Source: an uncultured delta proteobacterium
GTDB taxonomy: Bacteria > Myxococcota > Myxococcia > Myxococcales > 40CM-4-68-19
Assembly (NCBI GenBank): GCA_903911145.1
Contig: CAIWCD010000013.1
Location: forward strand, 62,001-126,000
DNA length: 64,000 nucleotides
Direction: 5' to 3'
Below, one piece after another: positions 6,581 through 14,817 of the stretch (positions are counted from its first letter, which is position 1; the number at the start of each line of letters is the position of its first letter). The notes beneath the pieces were generated by a model, which worked only from the letters and a program-made list of their open reading frames with translations, ran no database searches and was not told the DNA's origin. The position numbers were made by a program, and so were the translations under genes.

Positions 6581-8107
6581 ATGCCCTGGAAACACGGCGG
6601 ACAGTGGATGACCAGGGTGAAGGACGCCGGTGGCGTCCTCCGTAAAGTCCCGTTGCCGGAAGCGCGGACCAAGGAAGAAGCGAAACGGCAGGAGGCAGAG
6701 CTGCGCCTGAAAGCATGGAGGCAGAGCGAGGGCCTCGAACCACCACCGAGTGATCGCAGCTTCACTGTCGGGGCGCTCCTCGAGTGGTGGCTGGAGACCT
6801 ATGTGAAAGGAGGCCCGTCGGCAGGGCGCGAGAGCAGCCGACTGCGCGTGCACTTCGACGGCACCGATCTCGTCCGCTTGCCCGTCGCCGCGCTGACGCC
6901 GGGGAAGCTCGAGACGTTCCTCCAGCAAAAGATGCAAGCCGGGATGGCCCCCGCGAGCGTCAACAAGCTCCGCGCGATGATGCGCACTGCGTGGAACTAT
7001 GCGCGCAAGGCCGAGAAACTCCGCGGCGACAATCCCGCGACCGACGTGGCGCGGCGGAAAGTGCCGAAGCGCAAGCCGAGCTTCCTCGAGGCCCACGAAG
7101 TGCCGCGCGTCTTGGCCGAGTTGAACGCTACCGATCGGGACATGGTGGCCGTCGCGTTCTACGCGGGGCTCCGCAAGGGCGAGCTGTTCGGACTGCGCAA
7201 GCGCGATGTGGATCTCGAGCGCGGCCTGCTCATGATCGGCAGGAGCTACGACCGGGAGACAACGAAGGGCAAGTCCGAGGAGCCTGTGCCGATCGCGCTC
7301 GATCTCGTGCCGTATCTCAAGCACGCGCTCTCCGTAGCGCCCGGCGAGCTGCTCTTCCCGAAGCCCGACGGAACGCACCGGACCGAAGAAGACAAGCTCG
7401 GTGACCGGCTGCAGGCAGCCATGAATCGCGCCAACATCGTCGATGGATGGCTGCACGTCTGTCGCTGGTGGAAGCTTCACCCCGAGCCGAAGAAGTACGA
7501 GGAGCGACACCCCGACAACGAGCGGCGTCGCTGCGAGGTCTGCGCACGAATGCTCTTCCCTCGCGCGGTCCCGCGCCGCTTCCGGTTGCACGACACGCGG
7601 CACACAACGGCGACGCTGCTACTCGCCGCGCACGTCGACCTCTATGCCGTCGCGAAGATCCTCCGTCACAAGGACCCGCGCGTGACGTTCGAGACCTACT
7701 CGCATCTCGTGCCGGGATATCTGCGGAATCAGATCGACAAGGTATCGCTGGGCGCTTCACTGGCAGCGCCGGAGGAGACACGGCAAGAGCAATCGCGGAG
7801 CCGGAGTTCTGTCCCCGCGTCCCAGGGACGAAAGCAGGACGGGACGTTACTCACTCTCTCTGAAAAGGGGCTTATGTCCCTTCCGTCCATTTCGTCCTTA
7901 GAAGCAGGTTTTAGAGAGTCTTCTTATTCGATGGATTCCACCGGCTCTGCCCCAGGGCTGCCCCAACACGCCGCGAACGCCCCCGAGGCGCGATTAGCGC
8001 CGATTGAATTACTGTCTGTTAATCGGGGGGTTGATATGGCGGGCGATAGTGGATTCGAACCACTGGCCTTCGGCTTCGGAGACCGACGCTCTATCCAGCT
8101 GAGCTAA
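6581..8107 (+). CDS. Tyrosine recombinase (integrase) whose frame ends inside the tRNA
   Basis: A 508-residue phage-type integrase starting at ATG 6581 with GGAGG (6570-6574). It has an N-terminal arm/core-binding part (SFTVGALLEWWLETY) and a catalytic domain with Arg in FYAGLRKGELFGLRKRDVD, HDTRH, LRHKDPRVTFETYSH and the Tyr nucleophile. A Cys-containing insert (VCRWWKLH, then CEVCARMLFP) sits between the first Arg and the His-x-x-Arg box; it looks like a partly degenerate zinc finger. The recognisable catalytic domain ends near 7745, but the frame stays open for about 120 more codons, and the last 21 residues are antisense to tRNA-Arg. The att core therefore probably lies inside the coding sequence. 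Confidence 0.92.
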   Translation: MPWKHGGQWMTRVKDAGGVLRKVPLPEARTKEEAKRQEAELRLKAWRQSEGLEPPPSDRSFTVGALLEWWLETYVKGGPSAGRESSRLRVHFDGTDLVRLPVAALTPGKLETFLQQKMQAGMAPASVNKLRAMMRTAWNYARKAEKLRGDNPATDVARRKVPKRKPSFLEAHEVPRVLAELNATDRDMVAVAFYAGLRKGELFGLRKRDVDLERGLLMIGRSYDRETTKGKSEEPVPIALDLVPYLKHALSVAPGELLFPKPDGTHRTEEDKLGDRLQAAMNRANIVDGWLHVCRWWKLHPEPKKYEERHPDNERRRCEVCARMLFPRAVPRRFRLHDTRHTTATLLLAAHVDLYAVAKILRHKDPRVTFETYSHLVPGYLRNQIDKVSLGASLAAPEETRQEQSRSRSSVPASQGRKQDGTLLTLSEKGLMSLPSISSLEAGFRESSYSMDSTGSAPGLPQHAANAPEARLAPIELLSVNRGVDMAGDSGFEPLAFGFGDRRSIQLS

Positions 8108-8113
8108 TCGCCC
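8041..8113 (-). tRNA. tRNA-Arg(CCG)
   Basis: The minus strand folds into a complete 73-base cloverleaf: acceptor GGGCGAT/ATCGCCC, D stem GCTC/GAGC, anticodon stem TCGGT/GCCGA with loop CTCCGAA (anticodon CCG, reading CGG), variable loop AGGCC and T arm AGTGG-TTCGAAT-CCACT. No 3' CCA is encoded. The integrase gene enters from the tRNA 3' side, so this gene is the likely integration target and its 3' end has been restored by the element. Confidence 0.96.
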
Positions 8114-8207
8114 TGAGTTGAGGCCGGCGTCAGTACCCCAGGAGCGGGAGCCGTGCAAGCAGCATCGCGGGCGGGGGGACCGTGGACCCATCCTGCCGAT
8201 CAGTCGA

Positions 8208-8236
8208 TTGACATCGCGTCGCCGGTGGAGAATATG
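8208..8236 (+). promoter_or_regulatory. Candidate promoter of the Cys-rich lipoprotein gene
   Basis: A perfect TTGACA (8208-8213) is followed after 17 bases by AATATG (8231-8236, a weak -10). The ATG at 8274 lies 37 bases further on, preceded by GGAGG at 8264-8268. Confidence 0.5.
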
Positions 8237-8273
8237 CGCGCGCTTTTGACGAGTTCACGTCCTGGAGGATTTC

Positions 8274-11102
8274 ATGCTGTCATCCGTCTCTCGCGCACTT
8301 CTCGCCTCGCTTCTCGCCGCCGTCGTTCTTGGCGCCTGCTCGAGCGGGTCCTCGCCCAGCACGTGCTCGACCTCGAGCGATTGCGCGACCGGACAGACCT
8401 GCCGCGCCGGCGAGTGCCTCGGCGCCGGGCAGTGCCCGAGCGGAATCCTCAGCTGCACCGCCTCGAGCCAGTGCGGCGCGGGCAATACCTGCGCGAGCGG
8501 ATGCTGCGCGCCCATCGAAGGCTGCGCGTCGAGCGCGGACTGCACCAGCGCTTCCCGCCCGCACTGCGACACCGGAAACCACGCCTGCGTGCCTTGCGCG
8601 AACAGCACGCAATGCTCGGGTGGAAAGGTCTGCACCGCAGCAGGTGCCTGCGAGTCGGCCTGCACGTCTGACAACAACTGCTCGGGCGCGACCTCTCACT
8701 GCGTACTTCCCGGTGGCTACTGCGGCCAGTGCACCGCCGACACGCAGTGCTCGGATTCAGCGCCGTTCTGCCAGAACAACGTCTGCGTCGGGTGCACCAG
8801 CAACGCCAACTGCGCAGCACCCACGAGCATCTGCGACACGTCGTCGAAGACCTGCGTCGTCTGCCTCGACGCGCAGAATCAGAACGGCGTCAACAGCGGC
8901 TGCCCGTCCGCGACCCCCGCATGCGAGAGCGGCGCTTGCGTCGCGTGCAACCCGGCGAACAACGCGAGCAGCGGCGCCAACGGGGCGTGCAGCGGCGCGA
9001 CGCCGAGTTGCGGCCCGGCCTCCACCTGCGTGGCCTGCACGCTCACCAGCGAGTGCACTCAGGGCAACGTCTGCGACTCCTCGGCCAACACCTGCGGGCC
9101 GGTCACGCTCGTCTCGTTCACCTCGTCGGCGTCGACCATCCTCGCGTCGGGGACCGCCACGCTGACGGCAACGCTCAATGGAGACGTGTCCTCTGCGACG
9201 ACGGTCAACGTCGACATCGCTGCGGATGGCGGAGTCGCGGGCTCGCTCGGCGCAAGCACGATCGTCATCGCGAGCGGACACCACAGCGGCACCGTCGTCT
9301 ACACAGCCCCGTCTGCAGGCGGCACGGCGACTGTCGAAGCGACGCTGGGCAGCACCACGCTCATCGCGGCAATTCACGTCAGCTCGGCAGCGCTCTCCGT
9401 TTCCAGCATCGACCTGCCCGCGAGCAGCGCACCGGGCAGCGCCGTCCAGGCGACGATCACGCTCTCGGCCGCGCCCAGCGCGGACACGGCGGTCACCGTC
9501 GCCGCGGACAACGGGTCGACGATCAATGGTGCGGCCAGCGCGAGCATCACCGTTCCATCCGGTAGCGCCACCTCCCCTGCGTTCACGCTTCAGCTCGCGT
9601 GCAACACCAGCGTGACGACGGTCACGACCACGCTGAACACAGTGAACAAGACGGCAACGGTCACGCTCGACAACTCGCAGCCGTCCGTCGCCTCGCTCTC
9701 CGCCTCGCCCACGTCGATTGCGATGGGCCAGCCCGTCGCGCTCACCGCCACGTTGACGAAGGCCGCGTCGTGCAAGGGCGTGCGCGTCCTGCTCGCGAGC
9801 TCCGTGCTCTACAACACCAACAGCAAGTACAACGGCTACGTTCCCAGCTACATCACGGTGCCGGCCGGCCAGACGAGCGTGACCGCGAACATCGTCCCGG
9901 AGTGCTACGGCGGCACCGGCGACCACGTGATCATCAGCGCCTCGACGCAAGGGACCGCCCCGGTGCAGATCGCCGCGCCCATCAACGTCGCGAACAACGC
10001 AGCCGGCTCGGTCGTCTTCTGCCCGATCTCTCCGATCACGGCGGACCGCCCGCTCACCTACGTTCTCGGCGACGGAGGAACCGCGCCGATGCCCGAGCTC
10101 ATCACGGTCGGATTCGGCCAGTACAAGGTGGACGGCGGTACCTACTCGGTCAGCTTCGCGGCGACGCTCGCCGACGGCGGCAGCTGCGGCATCTTCGAGG
10201 TCGATGGAGGAACCCTCTCGGGCGCGCTCTCCTTCCCCTTCGCGACCAAGACCGAGTTGAGCTTCCTGCCCACAGTGGCAGGCACGTGCACGCTCAATGC
10301 AACCGCCTCCATCACGCCGCAGGGCGGCTCGCTCTCGACGGTGCAGGCGGGGATCCCGTCGGTCTACAATCTGATCGACACCACCGCGCTGCAGCAGTCG
10401 TCGCCGACCGATCTTGTGCTCAGCAAGGCGGAGATCGACGAGAACACGCTGATCGGCACTGATGGCGGTACGAACCACGATGGCGGCGTCTTCGGAGATC
10501 TCGCGGAGTACGTCGAGATCTACAACCCGACGGCCGCGCCCATCGCGCTCGCCGCCTACTCGCTCGTCTTCGTCGGCGGTGCGTATGACAACTTCGACGG
10601 TGGCAGCGCGCAGGTAAAGGGCGAGTACAACACCATCGCGCTCTCGGGCAGCGTCGCCGCGGGCCACTATGCGATCGTGCAGGATCCAGGCGCGGGCATC
10701 GTCGCGTCGGGGACCATCGACGCGCTCATCCCGCTCACCACGCCGGCCGGAAACGCCTCGCTCACCGGCACGACGCCGTGGCGCGTGGGCAACATCTACA
10801 ATGCGCCCGGCGGCATCTTCCTGGTGAAGAATGCCGGCACGAACACGGCAGCGATCGTCGACGGAATCAACTACGGCGCGCCTGTGCAGCAGTGGGTCAG
10901 CCAGAGCATCACCGGCACCGCGGGCGGCGTCTTCTCCTGGCCGCCGTCGCCGCTTTTGCCGCTCGACAACTGGATCACGGACAATCCATTCGTGAATGGC
11001 TCACTCGTGCGCGTCGGGTTCACCGGTTCGCCGGCGCTCGACTGGGCCGACAGCACCACGGTGGTTCCGGGCGCCGCGAACACGACGATCACCGGGCCGT
11101 AA
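8274..11102 (+). CDS. Large Cys-rich lipoprotein with Ig-like and lamin-tail (LTD) domains
   Basis: A 942-residue surface lipoprotein. The signal ends in LGAC (Cys22). Residues 23-275 are a Cys-rich region of repeated short units (CSTSSDCATGQTCRAGEC, CSASSQCG-like, CTLTSECTQGNVC) as seen in many myxobacterial secreted proteins. From about 277 there are two or three beta-rich Ig-like modules (ASTILASGTATLTATLNG; ASPTSIAMGQPVALTATLTK). Near residue 715 a lamin-tail-like domain begins (LVLSKAEIDENTLIGTDGG, then EYVEIYNPTAAPIALAAYSL). It is probably displayed on the outer membrane or secreted; the ligand is unknown. A good ribosome binding site and candidate promoter precede it. Confidence 0.85.
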   Translation: MLSSVSRALLASLLAAVVLGACSSGSSPSTCSTSSDCATGQTCRAGECLGAGQCPSGILSCTASSQCGAGNTCASGCCAPIEGCASSADCTSASRPHCDTGNHACVPCANSTQCSGGKVCTAAGACESACTSDNNCSGATSHCVLPGGYCGQCTADTQCSDSAPFCQNNVCVGCTSNANCAAPTSICDTSSKTCVVCLDAQNQNGVNSGCPSATPACESGACVACNPANNASSGANGACSGATPSCGPASTCVACTLTSECTQGNVCDSSANTCGPVTLVSFTSSASTILASGTATLTATLNGDVSSATTVNVDIAADGGVAGSLGASTIVIASGHHSGTVVYTAPSAGGTATVEATLGSTTLIAAIHVSSAALSVSSIDLPASSAPGSAVQATITLSAAPSADTAVTVAADNGSTINGAASASITVPSGSATSPAFTLQLACNTSVTTVTTTLNTVNKTATVTLDNSQPSVASLSASPTSIAMGQPVALTATLTKAASCKGVRVLLASSVLYNTNSKYNGYVPSYITVPAGQTSVTANIVPECYGGTGDHVIISASTQGTAPVQIAAPINVANNAAGSVVFCPISPITADRPLTYVLGDGGTAPMPELITVGFGQYKVDGGTYSVSFAATLADGGSCGIFEVDGGTLSGALSFPFATKTELSFLPTVAGTCTLNATASITPQGGSLSTVQAGIPSVYNLIDTTALQQSSPTDLVLSKAEIDENTLIGTDGGTNHDGGVFGDLAEYVEIYNPTAAPIALAAYSLVFVGGAYDNFDGGSAQVKGEYNTIALSGSVAAGHYAIVQDPGAGIVASGTIDALIPLTTPAGNASLTGTTPWRVGNIYNAPGGIFLVKNAGTNTAAIVDGINYGAPVQQWVSQSITGTAGGVFSWPPSPLLPLDNWITDNPFVNGSLVRVGFTGSPALDWADSTTVVPGAANTTITGP

Positions 11103-11190
11103 TCGCGCTCGAGAGATCGTGCCGATGCAGTGTGGCCCGCGCGGACATCCTGTCGCGCGGGCCTCTCTGTCTCAAGGAGCTGCGCGGATC

Positions 11191-11234
11191 GTTTGAGTGC
11201 CAATCATTTGAATGCCAATCATTGGCACTCAAAC
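11191..11234. repeat. A+T-rich palindromic repeat between convergent genes (family member a)
   Basis: GTTTGAGTGCCAAT (11191-11204) and ATTGGCACTCAAAC (11221-11234) form a perfect 14-base inverted repeat around a loop that contains another CCAATC unit. On the minus strand it reads as two near-tandem ATGATTGGCAYTCAA units ending in CGATC. It abuts the stop codon of the glycosyltransferase and could serve as a transcription stop for both convergent genes, but no T-run follows. Closely related sequences occur at 24771, 26307, 26441 and 59481. Confidence 0.75.
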
Positions 11235-12004
11235 TATTTGTCTTGAGGCAGCAGCTTCTTGCCGGCGTTGTCGTAGCGCAGTGAGCGCGACACGCCCCAC
11301 TTGCAGAAGCGGTACTCGAACGCAGTGCCGAGCACGCCGAAGCCGTACGTCACGCTGCGCCGGAAGTTGATCGACGAAGCCTCGGCGAAATAGCGCGTCG
11401 GGCACGTCACCTCGCCGATGTCGAATCCGAACCAGAGCGACTGCGCGAGCATCTGGTTGTCGAAGACGAAGTCGTCCGAGTCCTCCTCGAGCGGCAACGT
11501 CTCGAGCAGCTTGCGCGAGAAGGCGCGATAGCCGGAGTGATATTCGGCGAGCTTGTATCCAAGCAGCAGGTTCTCGAACGCCGTCAGGCAGCGGTTCGCG
11601 ACGTAGCGCCAGAGCGGCATCCCGCCTGCTCGCGCGCCTTTTCCGAGGATGCGCGAACCGAGCACCGCATCGAAATGCCCGCTGGCGATCATGCCGGCCA
11701 TCGCGGGAATCAGCCGCGGCGAATATTGATAGTCGGGGTGGAGCATGACGACGATGTCGGCTCCGCGCGCGAGAGCGGCCGCGTAGCAGGTCTTCTGGTT
11801 GCCACCATATCCACGGTTCTTCTCGTGGCGGATGACGTGCAGCCCGAGGCGCTTGGCCACGTCCACCGTCTGATCGCGCGAAGCATCGTCGACGAGGATG
11901 AGATCGTCGACGATGGTGCGATCGATCTCAGCGACCGTGCGCTCCACCGTCGCAGCGGCGTTGTAGGCAGGCATCACCACGGCGACACGGCGTCCCGAGA
12001 TCAC
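11234..12004 (-). CDS. Family 2 glycosyltransferase (DPM1-like)
   Basis: A 256-residue GT-A fold glycosyltransferase. The nucleotide-sugar site is VAVVMPAYNAAATVERTV and DDLILVDDASRDQT; the DxD-like metal site is VVMLHPDYQYSP; the acceptor region includes SRILGKGARAGGMPLWRY and EYHSGYRAFSRKLLETLP. The family transfers sugars to lipid or protein carriers at the membrane face; the sequence resembles dolichyl/polyprenyl-phosphate mannosyltransferase-type enzymes but lacks a clear C-terminal membrane anchor. It is encoded alone, converging on the upstream lipoprotein gene. Confidence 0.88.
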   Translation of the reverse strand: MISGRRVAVVMPAYNAAATVERTVAEIDRTIVDDLILVDDASRDQTVDVAKRLGLHVIRHEKNRGYGGNQKTCYAAALARGADIVVMLHPDYQYSPRLIPAMAGMIASGHFDAVLGSRILGKGARAGGMPLWRYVANRCLTAFENLLLGYKLAEYHSGYRAFSRKLLETLPLEEDSDDFVFDNQMLAQSLWFGFDIGEVTCPTRYFAEASSINFRRSVTYGFGVLGTAFEYRFCKWGVSRSLRYDNAGKKLLPQDK

Positions 12005-12044
12005 ATGAACTCCTCTGCGCGTGCAGTCGCACGTCGCGCGTTTC

Positions 12045-12524
12045 TCACTGCGCGCGGCTCTTGGCCAGCTTGAGAATGAAATCGAATTCAGACTTGCGGA
12101 CGGGCTGTACCGAGAGTCGCTGTCCGCGCTGAAGCAGCGCCATCTCCTTCAGCGCCGGCAGGCCGCGCAGCTCCTCGAGCGTCACCGGGCGAGCGAGCTT
12201 CTGCACCGCACGCACGTCGACCTGGAACCACTGCGGCGACTCGCGCTTCGACTTGGGGTCGAAGTGATGGTCGCGCGGATCGAACTGCGTTGGATCGACG
12301 TGCCCCTCCTTCGCGATTTCGGCGACGCCCACGATGGCCATCGGAGGAATCCGCGAGTGGTAGATAAGCACGCCGTCGCCGACCTTCATGTCGTCGCGCA
12401 GGAAGTTTCGCGCCTGGAAGTTGCGCACGCCGTCCCAGCCGCTCGTCTGCTGCGGCGCCGCAAGCAGATCATCGAACGAGAAGACGTCAGGCTCGGTCTT
12501 CAGCAGCCAATATCGTCGAGGCAC
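12045..12524 (-). CDS. EVE domain protein
   Basis: A 159-residue EVE-domain protein (thymocyte nuclear protein 1 type). The diagnostic segments are YWLLKTEPDVFSFDDLLA, WDGVRNFQARNFLRDDMKVG, VLIYHSRIPPMAIVGVAEI and later FQVDVRAVQKLARPVTLEEL. EVE domains bind modified bases in nucleic acids, related to the PUA/YTH folds. The GTG at 12524 is chosen because the conserved domain starts four residues later and GGAG lies upstream; the frame is open further but without family similarity. It is followed upstream by a dCMP deaminase gene on the same strand, 74 bases away. Confidence 0.88.
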   Translation of the reverse strand: MPRRYWLLKTEPDVFSFDDLLAAPQQTSGWDGVRNFQARNFLRDDMKVGDGVLIYHSRIPPMAIVGVAEIAKEGHVDPTQFDPRDHHFDPKSKRESPQWFQVDVRAVQKLARPVTLEELRGLPALKEMALLQRGQRLSVQPVRKSEFDFILKLAKSRAQ

Positions 12525-12598
12525 AGGGCGAAGATCTCCGAGGCGGTGGAGGCGAAGAGCGGACGCTTGTAGCACGCCGCGTCCGGCCGTCGAGCAGG

Positions 12599-13033
12599 TC
12601 ACGGAACTTCGTCGGTGCCGCTCACCTGCACGAGCTCGATGCCGAGCGTTTTGGCGACATCGAAGATGCGCTCGTCCCGATAGAACTCGCCATAGACGAT
12701 CCGCTTGAGGCCCGCGTTCGCGATCAATTTGAAGCAGGGCCAACAGGGGCTTGCGGTCGTGTAGATGTCCGCGCCCTCGATGCGCACGCCGTTCTTCGCC
12801 GCCTGAAGAATCGAGTTGGCTTCGGCGTGGATGGTCGCGACGCAGTGGCCGTTCTCCAGCATGTGCCCTGCGTCGTTGCAGTGGGGCATGCCGCGGATCG
12901 AGCCGTTGTAGCCGGTCGAGAGGATCGTCCGGTCGCGCACCAGCAGCGCACCGACGTGCTTGCGGTCGCAGGTGGCGCGCGAGGCAACCACCGTGGCAAT
13001 CCGCATGAAATAGGCATCCCAGGAAGCGCGCAT
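12599..13033 (-). CDS. comEB: dCMP deaminase (ComEB-like)
   Basis: A 144-residue zinc-dependent deaminase that converts dCMP to dUMP for dTMP synthesis. The zinc site is HAEAN (His plus catalytic Glu) and PCWPC (two Cys). The dCMP-type segments LSTGYNGSIRGMPHCND and KHVGALLVRDRTILS separate it from cytidine deaminases. The start ATG at 13033 gives MRASWDAYFMRIATVVASR, the normal N-terminus of the family; the longer open frame upstream overlaps the divergent kinase gene. The EVE gene lies directly downstream on the same strand. Confidence 0.9.
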   Translation of the reverse strand: MRASWDAYFMRIATVVASRATCDRKHVGALLVRDRTILSTGYNGSIRGMPHCNDAGHMLENGHCVATIHAEANSILQAAKNGVRIEGADIYTTASPCWPCFKLIANAGLKRIVYGEFYRDERIFDVAKTLGIELVQVSGTDEVP

Positions 13034-13142
13034 CGCGGCAGAATCGTCGCAGCCGCCAGAGCCGTCAAACCATTGCTGAACGACGGCGGGAGACGGAGGT
13101 CGCTTGCAGCGCAACCGCTGCTCGCACAAGGTGTCGCCGCCG

Positions 13143-14090
13143 ATGAAACCGAATCGATCCTTCAGACCACTCCCGACGCTCCTCGTCGGCTTCGGCGTGG
13201 GGCTCTTCTTCGCGAGCCTCGACAAGGTCCTTCCCGACCAGACCGCGAAGGGAGCGCTCCACGGAGTCGTCGTCGCCATCGACTGGCTCGCTCCACCGAT
13301 CGCGGGACTCTTCTTTGGCGGAGCGATCCTCTACTCGATGAGGCACCGCTCGATGCTCGCTGCGGAGCGGACGGCAGCCGGGGTGCTCGCCGAGCGGCTC
13401 GCCGGAACAGAGCGACGGCAGGCCCTCTGGGTCGTGGCCGCAGCCGTCGCGCACGACCTGAAGAACCCACTTCACAATCTGCAGCTGCTGCTCGAGGAAC
13501 TCGAGAGTGATCCACAGCGACACGCCGAGCTCGTTCCGCGGCTGCGCACGAATCTTGGGCGGGCCACCGAGAGGCTCTCGGAGCTCTCGCACGCAGGCCG
13601 TGCACCGGACGAAGCGGTCACACCGGTGCGCCTCGAGGAGATGCTCATCGAGCTGCGGGGACGATTGCAGTCACTCGCCACGGCAGCGAAGACCACGCTG
13701 GTCATCGACTGCCCACGCGACCTCGCGGTGCAGGCCGACGCGCTCGCCCTGCGCTCGGCGGTGGAGAACGTCGCGGCCAATGCGCTCGAGGCGATCGCGC
13801 GTCGGGGCACGGGAGGCTCACTGCGCCTGAGCGCCAGGCCCGTGGGGGGCGGGAGCGATCTCATCGAGCTGCTCGCCGAAGACGATGGCCCGGGAATTCC
13901 AGAGCGCCTGCGCGAGCGGCTCTTCACCCCATTCACGACCGGCAGCGAATCGGGCACGGGACTCGGTCTCGCCATCGCCCGCGCCATCGCTCGCGCCAGC
14001 GGCGGCGACCTCGCCTGCGTCGATTCGATGCCGGGCCACACGACCTTCCGCTTCACCTTCCACGGCCCCGACGGCGCATCGCTGTCCTGA
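13143..14090 (+). CDS. Membrane sensor histidine kinase without a periplasmic domain
   Basis: A 315-residue histidine kinase beginning at ATG 13143. Two membrane helices (about residues 10-30, LLVGFGVGLFFASL, and 40-62, IAGLFFGGAIL) are joined by a very short loop, so it lacks an obvious input domain. The H-box is AVAHDLKNPLHNLQLL (His about 103), followed by N-box NVAANALEAIARRG, G1 box EDDGPGIPERL, F box FTPFTTGS and G2 box GTGLGLAIARAIA. The response regulator gene follows 44 bases downstream, so the two form a two-component system. The signal sensed is unknown. Confidence 0.9.
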   Translation: MKPNRSFRPLPTLLVGFGVGLFFASLDKVLPDQTAKGALHGVVVAIDWLAPPIAGLFFGGAILYSMRHRSMLAAERTAAGVLAERLAGTERRQALWVVAAAVAHDLKNPLHNLQLLLEELESDPQRHAELVPRLRTNLGRATERLSELSHAGRAPDEAVTPVRLEEMLIELRGRLQSLATAAKTTLVIDCPRDLAVQADALALRSAVENVAANALEAIARRGTGGSLRLSARPVGGGSDLIELLAEDDGPGIPERLRERLFTPFTTGSESGTGLGLAIARAIARASGGDLACVDSMPGHTTFRFTFHGPDGASLS

Positions 14091-14134
14091 CGTCGAGGAG
14101 CGAGACGCCAACGCCTTTTTCACGAGGAGCACGC

Positions 14135-14770
14135 ATGATCCCGATCGAGAGAAACGACCACCAACAGCGCACCACGCCCACGCACCGCAAGATGCTGCTC
14201 GTCGAGGATGAGACCGACGCGCGCACGATCCTCTCGCGCCGTATGGCCGCCTACAATTGGAACTGCCTGGCGCACGCGTCGGCTGAATCGGCGCTGAAGG
14301 ATCCGGAGCTGCGCCACGTCGAGGCGGTGGTCGCCGACGTCGTGCTCGGAGAGGGAAAGCTCTCCGGCATCGAGCTCATCCTCGAGCTGCGCAAGCTGGA
14401 CGTGCGCGCGCCCGTTGTGCTCGTGACTGCGTTCGCGGATCAGCAGCGAGTCAAGGCCGCGCTCAACACCGGCGCGTCGTATCTGCTCGAGAAGCCGTTC
14501 ACCACCGAGGCGCTGCGCAACGTGCTCGACAAGGTGACAACGGTCGACATCGATCTCGCACGCCTGGTCAATCGCGCGCTCGCGCGTGCACGGCTGACGA
14601 AGAAGGAGGAGGAGGTCGCGCGCCTGGTGCTCAAGGGGCTCACGTCCGCGGAGATCGGCGCGATGATGGGCAACAGTGAGAAGACCATCAAGCAGCACCT
14701 CACGCAGGTCTACTCGAAGCTCGGCGTCACCGGCCGCGCAGAGTTCTTCCACCTCGTCTTCCCGAGCTGA
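14135..14770 (+). CDS. NarL/FixJ-type response regulator
   Basis: A 211-residue regulator with a receiver domain (KMLLVEDETDARTILSRRM, phospho-acceptor Asp68 in VVADVVLGEGKLSG, Thr in LVTAFAD, Lys in LLEKPF) and a C-terminal LuxR-type HTH (LTKKEEEVARLVLKGLTSAE, then SEKTIKQHLTQVYSKLGV). It should bind DNA when phosphorylated by the upstream kinase. GAGGAG lies seven bases before the ATG. The acceptor loop is two or three residues longer than usual (GEGKLSG). Confidence 0.92.
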   Translation: MIPIERNDHQQRTTPTHRKMLLVEDETDARTILSRRMAAYNWNCLAHASAESALKDPELRHVEAVVADVVLGEGKLSGIELILELRKLDVRAPVVLVTAFADQQRVKAALNTGASYLLEKPFTTEALRNVLDKVTTVDIDLARLVNRALARARLTKKEEEVARLVLKGLTSAEIGAMMGNSEKTIKQHLTQVYSKLGVTGRAEFFHLVFPS

Positions 14771-14817
14771 GGAGCGTTCGCAGTTGCGCGCATGCGGTAA
14801 AGTTTGCTCCCTCGCCG

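Larger units (their letters stand above)
452..8113. mobile_element. Integrated genetic element at tRNA-Arg(CCG), left end not seen
   Basis: About 7.6 kb of genes typical of integrative plasmids or phage satellites lies left of the tRNA: XRE and RHH regulators, a serine recombinase, primase-polymerase, DUF3987 protein, excisionase-like HTH, toxin-antitoxin pair and tyrosine integrase. The integrase is the last gene and its stop codon lies inside the tRNA, as expected for insertion at a tRNA 3' end. No copy of the tRNA 3' end was found in 1-700, so the left attachment site is either outside the window or too short to see. No structural phage genes or conjugation genes are present in the visible part. 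The left coordinate given is only that of the first element-like gene. Confidence 0.7.

Noticed and set aside
11221-11234. TGGCAC in the palindromic repeat as a sigma-54 promoter -24 element
   Set aside because: The spacing and -12 element (TTGCW) are missing in all repeat copies, and the sites lie at gene ends or within genes.
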